A stretch of DNA of 64,000 nucleotides, taken from positions 1 through 64,000 of IMG/VR virus record IMGVR_UViG_3300009132_000005. One strand, given 5' to 3'. The number at the start of each line of letters is the position of its first letter. The stretch's first letter is position 1. Made by a program: the position numbers and the translations under genes. Below the pieces are notes generated by a model, which saw only the letters and a list, made by a program, of their open reading frames with translations, was not told the DNA's origin and ran no database searches. This document shows positions 34,885 to 43,679 of this stretch, piece by piece. Source of the DNA: a virus.

Positions 34885-37077
34885 TTATTTTATTAACTTA
34901 GATAAGGTACCTTTATTTTCATACCTTGAAATCTTTATATTTAGTTTCTTTTTTTCTTTTACAGCATTAGGATTATATAAATGTCTATTACAACCCATTA
35001 TAGCTAAACCACTACTAATAGCGGCGTCAAATTTTGTTCTATTGTTTATGTCAAACTTAGACCAATCGTGTAGAGTTTCTGTAAAATACATTTTACCTCT
35101 ATCGCCAACATGATCTTGTATATACATTTCAATAGCAGCTGCATGAGCTTGCTTTATGTCTTCACTAGAGTTTGGTATACCACCTATTTCTTTTTCAGCT
35201 GTAGATAATTTATTCCAAACTTTATCAGGTCTATTCATACTAAAACCTCTATAACCACGCCTTCTTAAATAATACAATAGACGGGGTTTATTATTTTCAG
35301 CAAGTATAGGCATCCCGTAGAATATTAAAGACATTAGAACGTCCTCAAAGAATATCTCGGCTGTCTGTGGTCTAGCTATATACTCTAAGAAAAACTGATT
35401 TGGTGGGCAGTCTTCCATGCTAAACTTAGTTAAACCATGCAAAGAACCTTTCGATCCTTTTCCATCTACTGTTCCTGATATATCATAAGAGTCACATCCA
35501 AACGCTCCCATGTGTTCATTACCTGGGTATTTAATTCCATTTTTAATAATTACATTGTTTTGTAATTCTACTTTTGGCACCCATGATACTTTAAATCTAC
35601 CTTTTGCATCAGGATAAAACATTACTCTTGTATCTTTAATACCGTTTATCCATTGAAAATTCCCAGTAGATATATAATCCTGAGCAAACTCTTCGTTGTA
35701 ATCTATCTGCTCGTATATCTTTGATAGATTAAATATGCTGTTTTTAGTTTCGTCTCTGAAAGCATGTTCTTCAGTACGTGGAAATTGTCTATAAAATTCA
35801 TTTAAAGCATCTCCATCGTTTTTTAATCCATCAGCTTCATTTTGCCAATGATTAATAACACCAACATCTATGAAGTCACCGTGTGGTCCTTCAACTTCTG
35901 TTTCTGGTGTATCGAATACAGGTAACCCATAAGAATCAATGAATCCCTCGTAGTTCCACTCCATAGGTATGAACAAACTATATAATCCCGAGCTAGTCTG
36001 TCCATTGCGGTTTCTTTTTGTGACATCTGAGTTTTTGTATAATTTTTTGAAGTTGTCACCACCTTTATCTAAAGCGTTTGATGTTGAACCCATCATACAC
36101 TTACCGATAATTCTACTACCTAATCGCAGTGTTGTTTTTGTAACTCTCCAGTTATTTAATATGTTATTAGGTCTCTCCCATTTACCACTTTCATCGTGTA
36201 CTAATAACTTTAGTTTTTCACCATCATAACTATTATCACCTGTATTTTTCCAGTCAATAGTTGTATCTAATCCTTCTAACTCTTCTTTATTATCTATTGT
36301 TATATTTCTTCTAGTTAATTTACTAGCTGGCACTCTAAACGCTAATTCTGTTTTAGGTCGATCCATACCATCTTGAATCGGTTTAAAAAAGAAGGGATAG
36401 TTTACTGATATTGGCACTACCTTGTCTGTAAACATCTTTTTAGCATCAGGACCTGTTTTAGATAATATACCAAAACGCGAGTCACTTGATATTGTTGCTT
36501 GGTTAACTACTTCACCTGAAGCCATAAATGAAAAACCAGATCGTCTATTTTTTAAATAACACATACCGTAGCATCTGCTATCAGCTTTACAAGCTTCCCA
36601 AAATATATAAAATAATCTATTAGCTTCTCTAAAATCAGGTTTACCTACGTCTATCTTAGACCATTGTAAGTACATGTAATGCGTACCTGTTATGTAAGTA
36701 GGAATATCATTGTTATAAAACCAAAAACCTTCATCTCTTTTTGTAAATTCATTCTCTATGTAATCAATGTATTTACTTTTAAAGTCATTTGGTAAGTTTT
36801 TCCAATCAAATATAGTTTTTACTCTTTGTAATTCTTTTGGATAAAGCTCTACCTCCCATTTATTTGAATCAAACTTTTTTATTTTTTTAGGTGTTTTCGG
36901 TAAAGCTATATTCAAATTTTGTATGCTATACACATCACCTATCATACCTGTCTTGCTTATAACTACAATATCATGCTCTTTGTTATAACCATATTTCCAA
37001 GCTTTTTTCTTATTAAGTCTCTTTATTGTATTAGACCTAATAGGTTCTACTACTTTATATAAACTTTGTTCGTACAT
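34885..37077 (-). CDS. Terminase large subunit
   Basis: 730 residues. ATPase half: a Walker A-like YLKNRRSGFSFMASGE (about residue 177) and Walker B LKLLVHDESGKW (about 292) with the catalytic Glu. Nuclease half: HMGAFGCDSYDISGT (about 529) supplies the first acidic residue of the RNase H-like fold, and a further acidic block (KFDAAISSGLAIMGC) lies near the C-terminus. It drives DNA packaging through the portal. Long N-terminal region and total length are similar to those of crAss-like terminases. Confidence 0.85.
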   Translation of the reverse strand: MYEQSLYKVVEPIRSNTIKRLNKKKAWKYGYNKEHDIVVISKTGMIGDVYSIQNLNIALPKTPKKIKKFDSNKWEVELYPKELQRVKTIFDWKNLPNDFKSKYIDYIENEFTKRDEGFWFYNNDIPTYITGTHYMYLQWSKIDVGKPDFREANRLFYIFWEACKADSRCYGMCYLKNRRSGFSFMASGEVVNQATISSDSRFGILSKTGPDAKKMFTDKVVPISVNYPFFFKPIQDGMDRPKTELAFRVPASKLTRRNITIDNKEELEGLDTTIDWKNTGDNSYDGEKLKLLVHDESGKWERPNNILNNWRVTKTTLRLGSRIIGKCMMGSTSNALDKGGDNFKKLYKNSDVTKRNRNGQTSSGLYSLFIPMEWNYEGFIDSYGLPVFDTPETEVEGPHGDFIDVGVINHWQNEADGLKNDGDALNEFYRQFPRTEEHAFRDETKNSIFNLSKIYEQIDYNEEFAQDYISTGNFQWINGIKDTRVMFYPDAKGRFKVSWVPKVELQNNVIIKNGIKYPGNEHMGAFGCDSYDISGTVDGKGSKGSLHGLTKFSMEDCPPNQFFLEYIARPQTAEIFFEDVLMSLIFYGMPILAENNKPRLLYYLRRRGYRGFSMNRPDKVWNKLSTAEKEIGGIPNSSEDIKQAHAAAIEMYIQDHVGDRGKMYFTETLHDWSKFDINNRTKFDAAISSGLAIMGCNRHLYNPNAVKEKKKLNIKISRYENKGTLSKLIK

Positions 37078-37352
37078 TACTTAGATCTTCTTTCTGCAAA
37101 ACCACTAAAAGCTTGTGGTTTATCATCTTCTTTTACTTTACCGTCAAGCATATTCTGCTCGTCTTCTATACGATTTAATATCTCGAATGCATCAAATATG
37201 GCGAGCTTTTTAGTAGCGGCAGCGTTCTTGAGTCTATCTGCTGAGATGTCATCATCAGTTTCCACAATCGGTTCTTTCGCGACTTTAACAAGTTCTTTGA
37301 CTGCTTCATAACCAGCTTGGATTATACTCTTTTTCCTTTCCTTGATATTCAT
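37077..37352 (-). CDS. Possible terminase small subunit
   Basis: 91 residues, helical and highly charged: NIKERKKSIIQAGYEAVKELVKVA, then DDISADRLKNAAATKKLAIFDAFEILNRIEDEQNML. Its stop abuts the terminase start, and its start overlaps the GroES-like gene by 47 bases. Size, charge and position fit a DNA-recognising small terminase, but there is no clear helix-turn-helix, so the call is tentative. Confidence 0.4.
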   Translation of the reverse strand: MNIKERKKSIIQAGYEAVKELVKVAKEPIVETDDDISADRLKNAAATKKLAIFDAFEILNRIEDEQNMLDGKVKEDDKPQAFSGFAERRSK

Positions 37353-37911
37353 ATTTAATTGTAATTGAATTGCTAAATATTCTATATAATTTATCTTCGT
37401 CTATAACAAACTCATACTCTGTGTTAGGTTTAAACCCGACTAAATCACCAGGTTTTAAACCAGCTTCTGCTAAGTATTTATCACAATATTTTAATATACC
37501 AACCAAAGGTTGTTCTTTATCATCATTAAAAATATTATTAGACATAGACTCTATTGGTTTAACAAAACAAAAAGTATCATTTGCTTTCCAGGTATCGTTT
37601 GTTTTATATAAAAATATTTGATCTGGAAAAACAAAATACATATCATCTTTATAATATGATTTACTATCTTTTTCTCTACCTCTTATATCGTTCCACCTTC
37701 TAAAAACATTATGATGTACTATAACTATATCACCAACTTTTATGTTTGTATCACCAACAGTTGGTGTAGATATAACTTCAGCATGTCTATTAACATATTG
37801 ATGTGAAAAGTTTTCAGCGTTGAGTATTAACTCTTTGTCGCCTACTTTCTTTTTGTTATTGTATCTATTATCATTTAAAGGTTTAACTATAAAGTTTAAA
37901 ACACTTTTCAC
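37306..37911 (-). CDS. Protein with two GroES-like domains
   Basis: 201 residues that read as two successive co-chaperonin folds. First: NFIVKPLNDNRY (strand 1), a mobile-loop-like stretch, HAEVISTPTVGDTNIKVGDIVIVHHN and the closing FPDQIFLYK, which resembles the C-terminal IPCLYK of T4 gp31. Second (about residues 115-185): CFVKPIES, PLVGILKY, AGLKPGDLVGFKP and DKLYRI. Both contain the KxGDxV turn diagnostic for GroES. Separate from the ordinary GroES-like gene at 49796. A GroEL gene is in the same transcription unit, so it may form a special cap for folding of the capsid protein. Confidence 0.55.
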   Translation of the reverse strand: MKSVLNFIVKPLNDNRYNNKKKVGDKELILNAENFSHQYVNRHAEVISTPTVGDTNIKVGDIVIVHHNVFRRWNDIRGREKDSKSYYKDDMYFVFPDQIFLYKTNDTWKANDTFCFVKPIESMSNNIFNDDKEQPLVGILKYCDKYLAEAGLKPGDLVGFKPNTEYEFVIDEDKLYRIFSNSITIKYEYQGKEKEYNPSWL

Positions 37912-38132
37912 TAATATTCTAAATTATATTCAACAGCTATAGCCATGTTTTTATTAAAATCTTTCCACGGTAGTATTTCATCTTCTTTTTTTATAAGTAT
38001 TTTAAACTTATCTTCTTCTTCAATTATATCGCAGATAAGATGACCTCCGTAAACTTCTTGGCCTACGGAGTAGTGCATCGCTTCGTTTTTATAATCTCTA
38101 CCTATACTTATTTTACGAATTAAGTTTTTCAT
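37911..38132 (-). CDS. Small conserved-looking phage protein
   Basis: 73 residues starting KNLIRKISIGRDYKNEAMHYSVGQEVYGGHLICDI and ending in a beta-rich FKILIKKEDEILPWKDFNKNMAIAVEYNLEY. The ATG at 38132 is chosen because it reduces overlap with the preceding gene to 20 bases; an ATG at 38147 is also in frame. Stop overlaps the start of the double GroES-like gene. Function unknown. Confidence 0.55.
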   Translation of the reverse strand: MKNLIRKISIGRDYKNEAMHYSVGQEVYGGHLICDIIEEEDKFKILIKKEDEILPWKDFNKNMAIAVEYNLEY

Positions 38133-38400
38133 CTTTCGGTAGAACATTTATAGATCCGTCTTCTATATTAATAGAAACATCACCGTATTTTTCTTTTAAC
38201 TTTAAGTTGTTTGATTGTAATTTATTTTGTATATCTGTTATCTGATTACAAAGAGCGTTTTTCTGATACTCTAAATTACCAACTTGCATTTGTGTTTTGT
38301 TGATTTGACCAACAAGAGCTTTTATTAATTGTAGCTCTTCATCTGTAACTTTTTCAGCAACTTTTGCTTTAGGTGCTTTTTTACTATAAGTTTTTGCCAT
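38113..38400 (-). CDS. Coiled-coil protein
   Basis: 95 residues. Basic N-terminus (AKTYSKKAPKAKVAEK), then a long helix with heptad spacing (DEELQLIKALVGQINKTQMQVGNLEYQKNALCNQITDIQNKLQ), ending INIEDGSINVLPKDEK. Coiled-coil proteins of this length precede the terminase genes in several marine phages, in my recollection. First gene after a 58-base gap that holds the sequence GTGTGACA and GTAATAATAA, a possible promoter region. Function unknown. Confidence 0.55.
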   Translation of the reverse strand: MAKTYSKKAPKAKVAEKVTDEELQLIKALVGQINKTQMQVGNLEYQKNALCNQITDIQNKLQSNNLKLKEKYGDVSINIEDGSINVLPKDEKLNS

Positions 38401-38458
38401 AATTTTATTTAATTTAAATTTGTTTCACTATTTTATTATTACTCAATTGTCACACTTT

Positions 38459-39358
38459 TTACTTCTTTTTGTCAGGTGAAGCTATATACCAGTTTTTATA
38501 CTTTTCTCTTTTAGCACAAATATACTCAATATACTTATCTACTTTTGTTTTCCAGTCCTTGTCTATAGCTGGATTTATTATACCAGACTTATAACTAGAA
38601 AATGTTTTATCAACATAATGTTTTATATTATCTTGATGATGATATAAAAAATTATTTATACAATAAAAAGATCCCATACGTATATTGTTCCAAACATCTA
38701 CAGGTTCTATTGTTTTACCTAAAACACCAGCAAATAAAGGGCTTTCGCTTATATGTGTAGAGTAAACACCTTTTGCTTTCTGCATGTAATAATACATGTC
38801 TACGTTTTTAGGTAATATATTTTCTTCACCAAAGAAATCTTTTAGTTCACCTATAATTTGATGTGTTGTTATAGGGTGTGGTTTAAAATAAACATTATTA
38901 CCATGTTTATTAACTATATGTTTTAATCTATTTAAACATACATTTTCTCTTAACTTGTTAGATCCTGGTAAAACTATTAAATAATCTTTAGCAGGGTATC
39001 TTTCTAAGTCTTCTTCTCTATCTTGATATTTATTAGCGTTGCTATCAACAACTTTTTTAACTAACCAAGATGAATAATCTAACACTTTTGTATCTTTATC
39101 ATACCAAGCATCTAGCATTTGTTCATTACGCATTTTAAAATTTAGTGGCTGTAAATAAAAATTACCTGCGTACTCGGTATATGCTAGCGTTTTAAAGTAT
39201 GGCATTTCTTCTGCCATAACATCATAACTGTGTTCTAAACCGTTTTCGCCACACTTTCTTATAACATAACCTTCAACTTGTTCTAAGTCGTATAAGCTGT
39301 TATTTTTTTTAAGAGGGCCTATTCGCTTTCTAAGCTCCTCTTTGTTAAACATTTCCAT
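38459..39358 (-). CDS. GT-B-like glycosyltransferase with KPHP motif
   Basis: 299 residues. YLIVLPGSNKLRENVCLNRL, then NNVYFKPHPITTHQI and GVYSTHISESPLFAGVLGK. The KPHP signature followed by a Ser/Thr-x-x-S/G-x-E-like loop is the C-terminal nucleotide-sugar-binding part of GT-B enzymes such as capsule transferases (KpsC/KpsS) and polysialyltransferases. The N-terminal half gives no recognisable motif. Lies directly beside the Thr-repeat fibre genes. Inferred: sugar transfer to a virion or surface polymer. Confidence 0.55.
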   Translation of the reverse strand: MEMFNKEELRKRIGPLKKNNSLYDLEQVEGYVIRKCGENGLEHSYDVMAEEMPYFKTLAYTEYAGNFYLQPLNFKMRNEQMLDAWYDKDTKVLDYSSWLVKKVVDSNANKYQDREEDLERYPAKDYLIVLPGSNKLRENVCLNRLKHIVNKHGNNVYFKPHPITTHQIIGELKDFFGEENILPKNVDMYYYMQKAKGVYSTHISESPLFAGVLGKTIEPVDVWNNIRMGSFYCINNFLYHHQDNIKHYVDKTFSSYKSGIINPAIDKDWKTKVDKYIEYICAKREKYKNWYIASPDKKK

Positions 39359-39417
39359 ATAATTAAATTTAATTGTTATAGTACTATAGTCACATATTAT
39401 TACACTTTTCTACCTAA

Positions 39418-41028
39418 TTACTCGTTATTGCCTTGGAAAGGATTAGTACCAAGCTGTCCAAATTGATTAAAATTCTGATAATAACCTGTATTTGTTGAGT
39501 AAACAGTTGTAAATGTAGTAGTAGTACTGTATATTGTTGTTGTACTTGTGCTAGTATTATAGTTTGTTGATATACTTGTTGGCACTGTAGTACCAAAGCT
39601 AGTAATTGTGTTAGTACTTGTGTTATAAGTAGTAGTGGTACCGGTTGTAGTATTATACGCTGTAGTTGTAGCTGTATTGTATACTGTTGTTGTACTCTTA
39701 CTAGTTAAAGTACTAGTATTAAACGTTGTTGTAGTAGATTTACTAGTGGTCTTAGATGTTGAAGTACTAGTATTGTACTGTGTTATAGTAGGTTTACTAG
39801 TTATAGTAGACGTATTAAACGTTGTTGTATAAATAGTAGTTGTATCTTTAGAAGTACCATGAGATGTATTTCTATTTGTACTATATGTTGTATTTCTTTG
39901 TGTTGTGGTACTAGTGTTATACGTAGTAGTATAAGCTGTAGTAGTATTTTTATTAGTACTATATGTTGTAGTTCTACTTTCTTGAGTTGTAGTAGAAGTG
40001 TTAAACGTTGTTGTAGTACTAGTGTTATATACAGTTATAGTTATTGTATCTGTTGTTCTACTAGTACTTCTAATAGTCTGAGCTGTACCAAAAGTTAACT
40101 TCATTGTTATTTGATACGTAGTATATACTGTGGTAGTACTAGTGTTAAATGTTGTTGTTGTGCTTGTACTAGTATTAAATGTTGTTGTCGTATTATATAC
40201 TGTTAAAGTAGACGTATTAAAAGTTGTTGTAGTGTTGTTGTTAGTACTTACTGTAGTGTTTCTTTGTTCAGTAGTATTCTTGTTAGTACTCCATGTAGTA
40301 TTAAATACTGTTGTTGTACTTGTATTAAACACGGTATTAGTAGTATACGTAGTAGTTGTAGCTGTATTATAAACAGTTGTTGTTTGTGTACTAGTGTTGT
40401 AAGTAGTAGTTGTGTTGTTATTTGTACTTACCGTTGTATTTCTTTGCTCTGTTGTATTTTTAAATGTAGCATAAGTAGTATTAAAAGTAGTTAGAGTAGA
40501 AGTGTTAAACGTCGTGGTAGTCGTATAAGTAGTTGTAGTAGCTGTATTGTATATTGTATTTGTACTAGTACTTGTGTTAAAATAAGTTGTTGTTTCATGA
40601 TTAGTACTAACTGTAGTATTTCTTTGTTCAGTAGTGTTTTTGTTTGTAGAGTAAGTTGTATTTCTACTAGTAGATCTAGAGGTATTATAAGTTGTTGTAG
40701 TTGTATAAACAGTAGTAGTTGACGTATTATACGTAGTAGTTGTAGTTTTAGTTGTATTAAATGTTGTACTAGTAGTATAAGTTGTCGTAGTGTTTCTACT
40801 TTCTGTAGTGTTTTTGCTAGTAGCAAAAGTAGTTGTAGTGTTTCTTGACTCAGTAGTATTTCTTGATTCAGTAGTATTTTTTGACGTTAAATAGTAAGTA
40901 GTCCAATAAGTAGTATATGCAGTAGTAGTACTTCTTGATTCACCAGTGTTTTTACTAGTCGATCTAGAGGTATTACGTATAGTACTCGCAGATGTCGGTC
41001 TTGTTGTGTTTCTACTTGTATTTGGCAT
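39418..41028 (-). CDS. Thr/Asn/Ser-repeat fibre protein I
   Basis: 536 residues, almost entirely built from short units such as YNTSTTT, FNTSTST, STNKNTTEQRNTT. Aromatic residues (F/Y) in the stretches I counted are separated by even numbers of residues (6, 8, 10), so they would all point to the same side of a beta strand; this suggests a long beta-structured shaft. The end (NTGYYQNFNQFGQLGTNPFQGNNE) is different and may fold as a tip. No S74 chaperone domain. A paralogous fibre lies at 41589-43667. The repeat also creates many N-T-S/T triplets, potential glycosylation sites. Confidence 0.65.
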   Translation of the reverse strand: MPNTSRNTTRPTSASTIRNTSRSTSKNTGESRSTTTAYTTYWTTYYLTSKNTTESRNTTESRNTTTTFATSKNTTESRNTTTTYTTSTTFNTTKTTTTTYNTSTTTVYTTTTTYNTSRSTSRNTTYSTNKNTTEQRNTTVSTNHETTTYFNTSTSTNTIYNTATTTTYTTTTTFNTSTLTTFNTTYATFKNTTEQRNTTVSTNNNTTTTYNTSTQTTTVYNTATTTTYTTNTVFNTSTTTVFNTTWSTNKNTTEQRNTTVSTNNNTTTTFNTSTLTVYNTTTTFNTSTSTTTTFNTSTTTVYTTYQITMKLTFGTAQTIRSTSRTTDTITITVYNTSTTTTFNTSTTTQESRTTTYSTNKNTTTAYTTTYNTSTTTQRNTTYSTNRNTSHGTSKDTTTIYTTTFNTSTITSKPTITQYNTSTSTSKTTSKSTTTTFNTSTLTSKSTTTVYNTATTTAYNTTTGTTTTYNTSTNTITSFGTTVPTSISTNYNTSTSTTTIYSTTTTFTTVYSTNTGYYQNFNQFGQLGTNPFQGNNE

Positions 41029-41029
41029 C

Positions 41030-41584
41030 TTAACTTATTGTTTCACCAGATATTGGTATTATTATTCTACCACCTGATTTTAAATTACTATTATAATTAT
41101 TAACTAAATTTGTTTTATGATCTTGAGATATATCATCTGGCTCAGCCCATAAATCACATATAATTATATCATACTGCTTACTCAATGTGTGAGTAAACTC
41201 ATTACCGTTAATAACATTAATATCACTATTAATCCAATTAACAACTTCTATTATTTCAGCATCACTTTCTATAACATCTATACTCGTAATACCTTTGTTT
41301 ATTTTTATATATTCTGGTAATAAACCTAAACCTAAACCTAAAACTAATATATCACCCCACGTAGCTCCATTGTATTGAGTGTTTGTGTCATTAAAACCAC
41401 AATCATTACAATCACCAGCTCTTATTTTAGCTGTTACCTCTGCATTATAAAATCTATGCACCACATCTGTTTTATATTTTAATTCAGATATAATATATTC
41501 TTCATTATCACTATTTACTTTAGTTACTTTATTTATTTCAAAGTTAGTTCCGTCGTGTGCAGGTATTAAGTTTTCGTTTATCAT
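41030..41584 (-). CDS. Spermidine synthase-like SAM-dependent methyltransferase
   Basis: 184 residues with a Rossmann core: DILVLGLGLGLLPEYIK (glycine-rich SAM loop), SIDVIESDAEIIEV (acidic residue for ribose) and YDIIICDLWAEPDD, followed by GGRIIIPIS. The order and the N-terminal beta hairpin resemble spermidine synthase-type proteins, which use aminopropyl transfer or, in distant members, methyl transfer. Placed between the two Thr-repeat fibre genes with one- and four-base gaps, so a role in modifying or assembling the fibres is possible. Confidence 0.6.
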   Translation of the reverse strand: MINENLIPAHDGTNFEINKVTKVNSDNEEYIISELKYKTDVVHRFYNAEVTAKIRAGDCNDCGFNDTNTQYNGATWGDILVLGLGLGLLPEYIKINKGITSIDVIESDAEIIEVVNWINSDINVINGNEFTHTLSKQYDIIICDLWAEPDDISQDHKTNLVNNYNSNLKSGGRIIIPISGETIS

Positions 41585-41588
41585 AATA

Positions 41589-43667
41589 TTAAATTTGTTT
41601 AAATTCTACATCAACTTCTTCCATGCCATAATCAACCCATTGATACCCACAAGAGTTTATTATAACTGCTCCGTCAATATGTTCAATTTCGTCGGCTATA
41701 ACACCTTGCCATACACCTTTACCATATTTTTCATCTTTAAATTTAAATGAATATATGTTTAATCCTTTTGGTGATACACCTATCAGCTTAATATCTTTCT
41801 TTAATCTTCTGTCCGAGAAACCACCTCCACCAGAACATTGGTCAAGAGAAATTACTCCACCAGCTCCACCACTTGTTCTATATTTGTGCGATGGACTAAA
41901 ACCTGAAGCGTTTGTTGCACCATACCAAGCATCACTTAATGCCGAAGTACCACTAGAATTTGTATACACAAAACTACTTACTTGTGGTAATCCATTAGAA
42001 ACGTTTGTTCCATAGTACGTGTTTGTAATAAACTCACTACACACGAACATAAAACTACTTGCGCCTGTAGACGCAAAAGATGTAAGTGACGCTGCTGTAC
42101 TATAAGTTGTTACGTATGTTGTAATAAACGTAGTTGTAAAAGTTGTAGCATACGTTGTGTTATAAGTAGTTGTCGTGTTATAAGAAGTTGTGGTAGCTTT
42201 AGAAGTACCTCTACTTGTTCCACGACTTGTTGTATATACAGTACTAGTTGTATAAGTAGTAGTTGTAGTATAAACAGTTGAAGTAGCTTTACTAGTATTA
42301 AAAGTCGTACTAGTTGTGTAGGTAGTAGTTGTACTTCTACTCTCTGTCGTGTTTCTACTAGTTGCGAACGTAGTTGTAGTAGCTCTACTAGTAGACACTG
42401 TTGTGGTTCTACTCTCTGTAGTGTTTTTGCTTGTTGCAAATGTTGTAGTAAACGTAGTTAACGTAGACGTATTAAATACAGTATTCGTTGTGTAAACAGT
42501 TAACGTAGACGTATTGTAAATAGTTGTTGTTTTATGATTAGTACTATAAGTAGTTGTTGTATTTTTATTTGTACTAACTGAAGTTGTTCTACTCTCTGTC
42601 GTATTTTTACTAGTAGCATATGTAGTATTTCTACTTGTCGAGGTACTAGTATTATATGTTGTTCTAGTAGTATATATTGTAAGCGTTGTTGTGTTGTATA
42701 CTGTATTAGTACTTTTACTAGTTGATGATGTTTCTGTTGTACTTTTACTAGTTGATACAACGGTGCTTCTTGACTCTGTCGTATTTTTATTAGTTGATAC
42801 TGTAGTAACTCTACTTGTACTAGTACTAGTGTTAAACACTGTGTTGGTTGTATACACGGTTAACGTGGTTGTATTATAAACAGTGTTAGTTGATCTGTTA
42901 GTGCTAAAGGTTGTGGTTCTTTGCTCTTGGGTAGATTTACTTGTAGAAAATACTGTTGTAGTGTTTTTTGAAGTTGATATAGTAGTTGTTTTACTAGTTG
43001 TTGTACTAGTATTATATATAGTAGCTGTTTCTTTTAATGTATTACCTAGAAATGTATTATAAGTTGTTGTAAATACAGTTTGTGTATCTTTCATCGTAGA
43101 AACTACCGTACTTCTTGAAGTAGAAAAAACAGTACTTGTAGAATATACAGTTATGGTACTAGTATTATATACAGTATTAGTTGTTTTTGTAGTTACAGTA
43201 GATGTGTTGTAGGTTGTTGTAAAAACTGTTAAAGTAGATGTATTAAATACCGTATTAGTACTAGTATTATAAGCCGTTATAGTTATAGTGTTTGTACTTC
43301 TACTTGTAGAAAATGTAGTAGTATATACAGTCGTTGTAGTAGTACTTGTATTATAAGCAGTTGATGTGCTTGTGTTGTACCTTGTTGTAGTAGAAGTACT
43401 AGTATTGTATGTAGTGTTAAAAGCAGTTGTTGTAGACTTACTAGTACTAACTACCGTGCTAGTAGTAGTATTATAAGCTGTGGTAGTAGATGTACTCGTA
43501 TTAAATGTAGTCGTTGTACTTTTAGTAGTAGCTGTGCTTGTGTTAAACACAGTTGATGTACTTGTATTAAATACAGTAGTTGTTGACTTAGATGTACTTG
43601 TAGATCTATTTGTAGACCTGTTAGTACTCTTGCTCCAAAAAACGATCTTACTCCACAGGAAATTCAT
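41589..43667 (-). CDS. Thr/Asn/Ser-repeat fibre protein II with S74 self-cleaving chaperone
   Basis: 692 residues. N-terminal NFLWSKIVFWSKSTNRSTNRST, then about 500 residues of NTSTxTT-type repeats as in 39418-41028, a beta-rich tip (SLTSFASTGASSFMFVCSEF onward) and a C-terminal intramolecular chaperone of the Peptidase_S74 family: FSDRRLKKDIKLIGVSPKGLNIYSF (cleavage before Ser about 618) and WQGVIADEIEHI. S74 domains trimerise fibres and then cut themselves off, so the mature protein probably ends near residue 617. Cell-surface recognition is the likely role. Confidence 0.8.
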   Translation of the reverse strand: MNFLWSKIVFWSKSTNRSTNRSTSTSKSTTTVFNTSTSTVFNTSTATTKSTTTTFNTSTSTTTAYNTTTSTVVSTSKSTTTAFNTTYNTSTSTTTRYNTSTSTAYNTSTTTTTVYTTTFSTSRSTNTITITAYNTSTNTVFNTSTLTVFTTTYNTSTVTTKTTNTVYNTSTITVYSTSTVFSTSRSTVVSTMKDTQTVFTTTYNTFLGNTLKETATIYNTSTTTSKTTTISTSKNTTTVFSTSKSTQEQRTTTFSTNRSTNTVYNTTTLTVYTTNTVFNTSTSTSRVTTVSTNKNTTESRSTVVSTSKSTTETSSTSKSTNTVYNTTTLTIYTTRTTYNTSTSTSRNTTYATSKNTTESRTTSVSTNKNTTTTYSTNHKTTTIYNTSTLTVYTTNTVFNTSTLTTFTTTFATSKNTTESRTTTVSTSRATTTTFATSRNTTESRSTTTTYTTSTTFNTSKATSTVYTTTTTYTTSTVYTTSRGTSRGTSKATTTSYNTTTTYNTTYATTFTTTFITTYVTTYSTAASLTSFASTGASSFMFVCSEFITNTYYGTNVSNGLPQVSSFVYTNSSGTSALSDAWYGATNASGFSPSHKYRTSGGAGGVISLDQCSGGGGFSDRRLKKDIKLIGVSPKGLNIYSFKFKDEKYGKGVWQGVIADEIEHIDGAVIINSCGYQWVDYGMEEVDVEFKQI

Positions 43668-43679
43668 ATAATAAAATTA

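Noticed and set aside
28809-37077. Firm assignment to crAss-like phages
   Set aside because: Sizes of terminase, portal and capsid are similar, and the host group fits, but I cannot show sequence homology by eye.
39418-43667. Antifreeze (TxT lattice) function of the Thr repeats
   Set aside because: Thr arrays also occur in plain fibre shafts; the S74 chaperone and gene neighbours favour a tail fibre.
39635-43671. Several Val/Leu-rich plus-strand frames opposite the Thr-repeat fibres
   Set aside because: They are antisense images of the repeats (ACT/ACA codons read backwards give Val and Leu), with no leader or partner genes; the minus-strand frames have S74 and tip domains.
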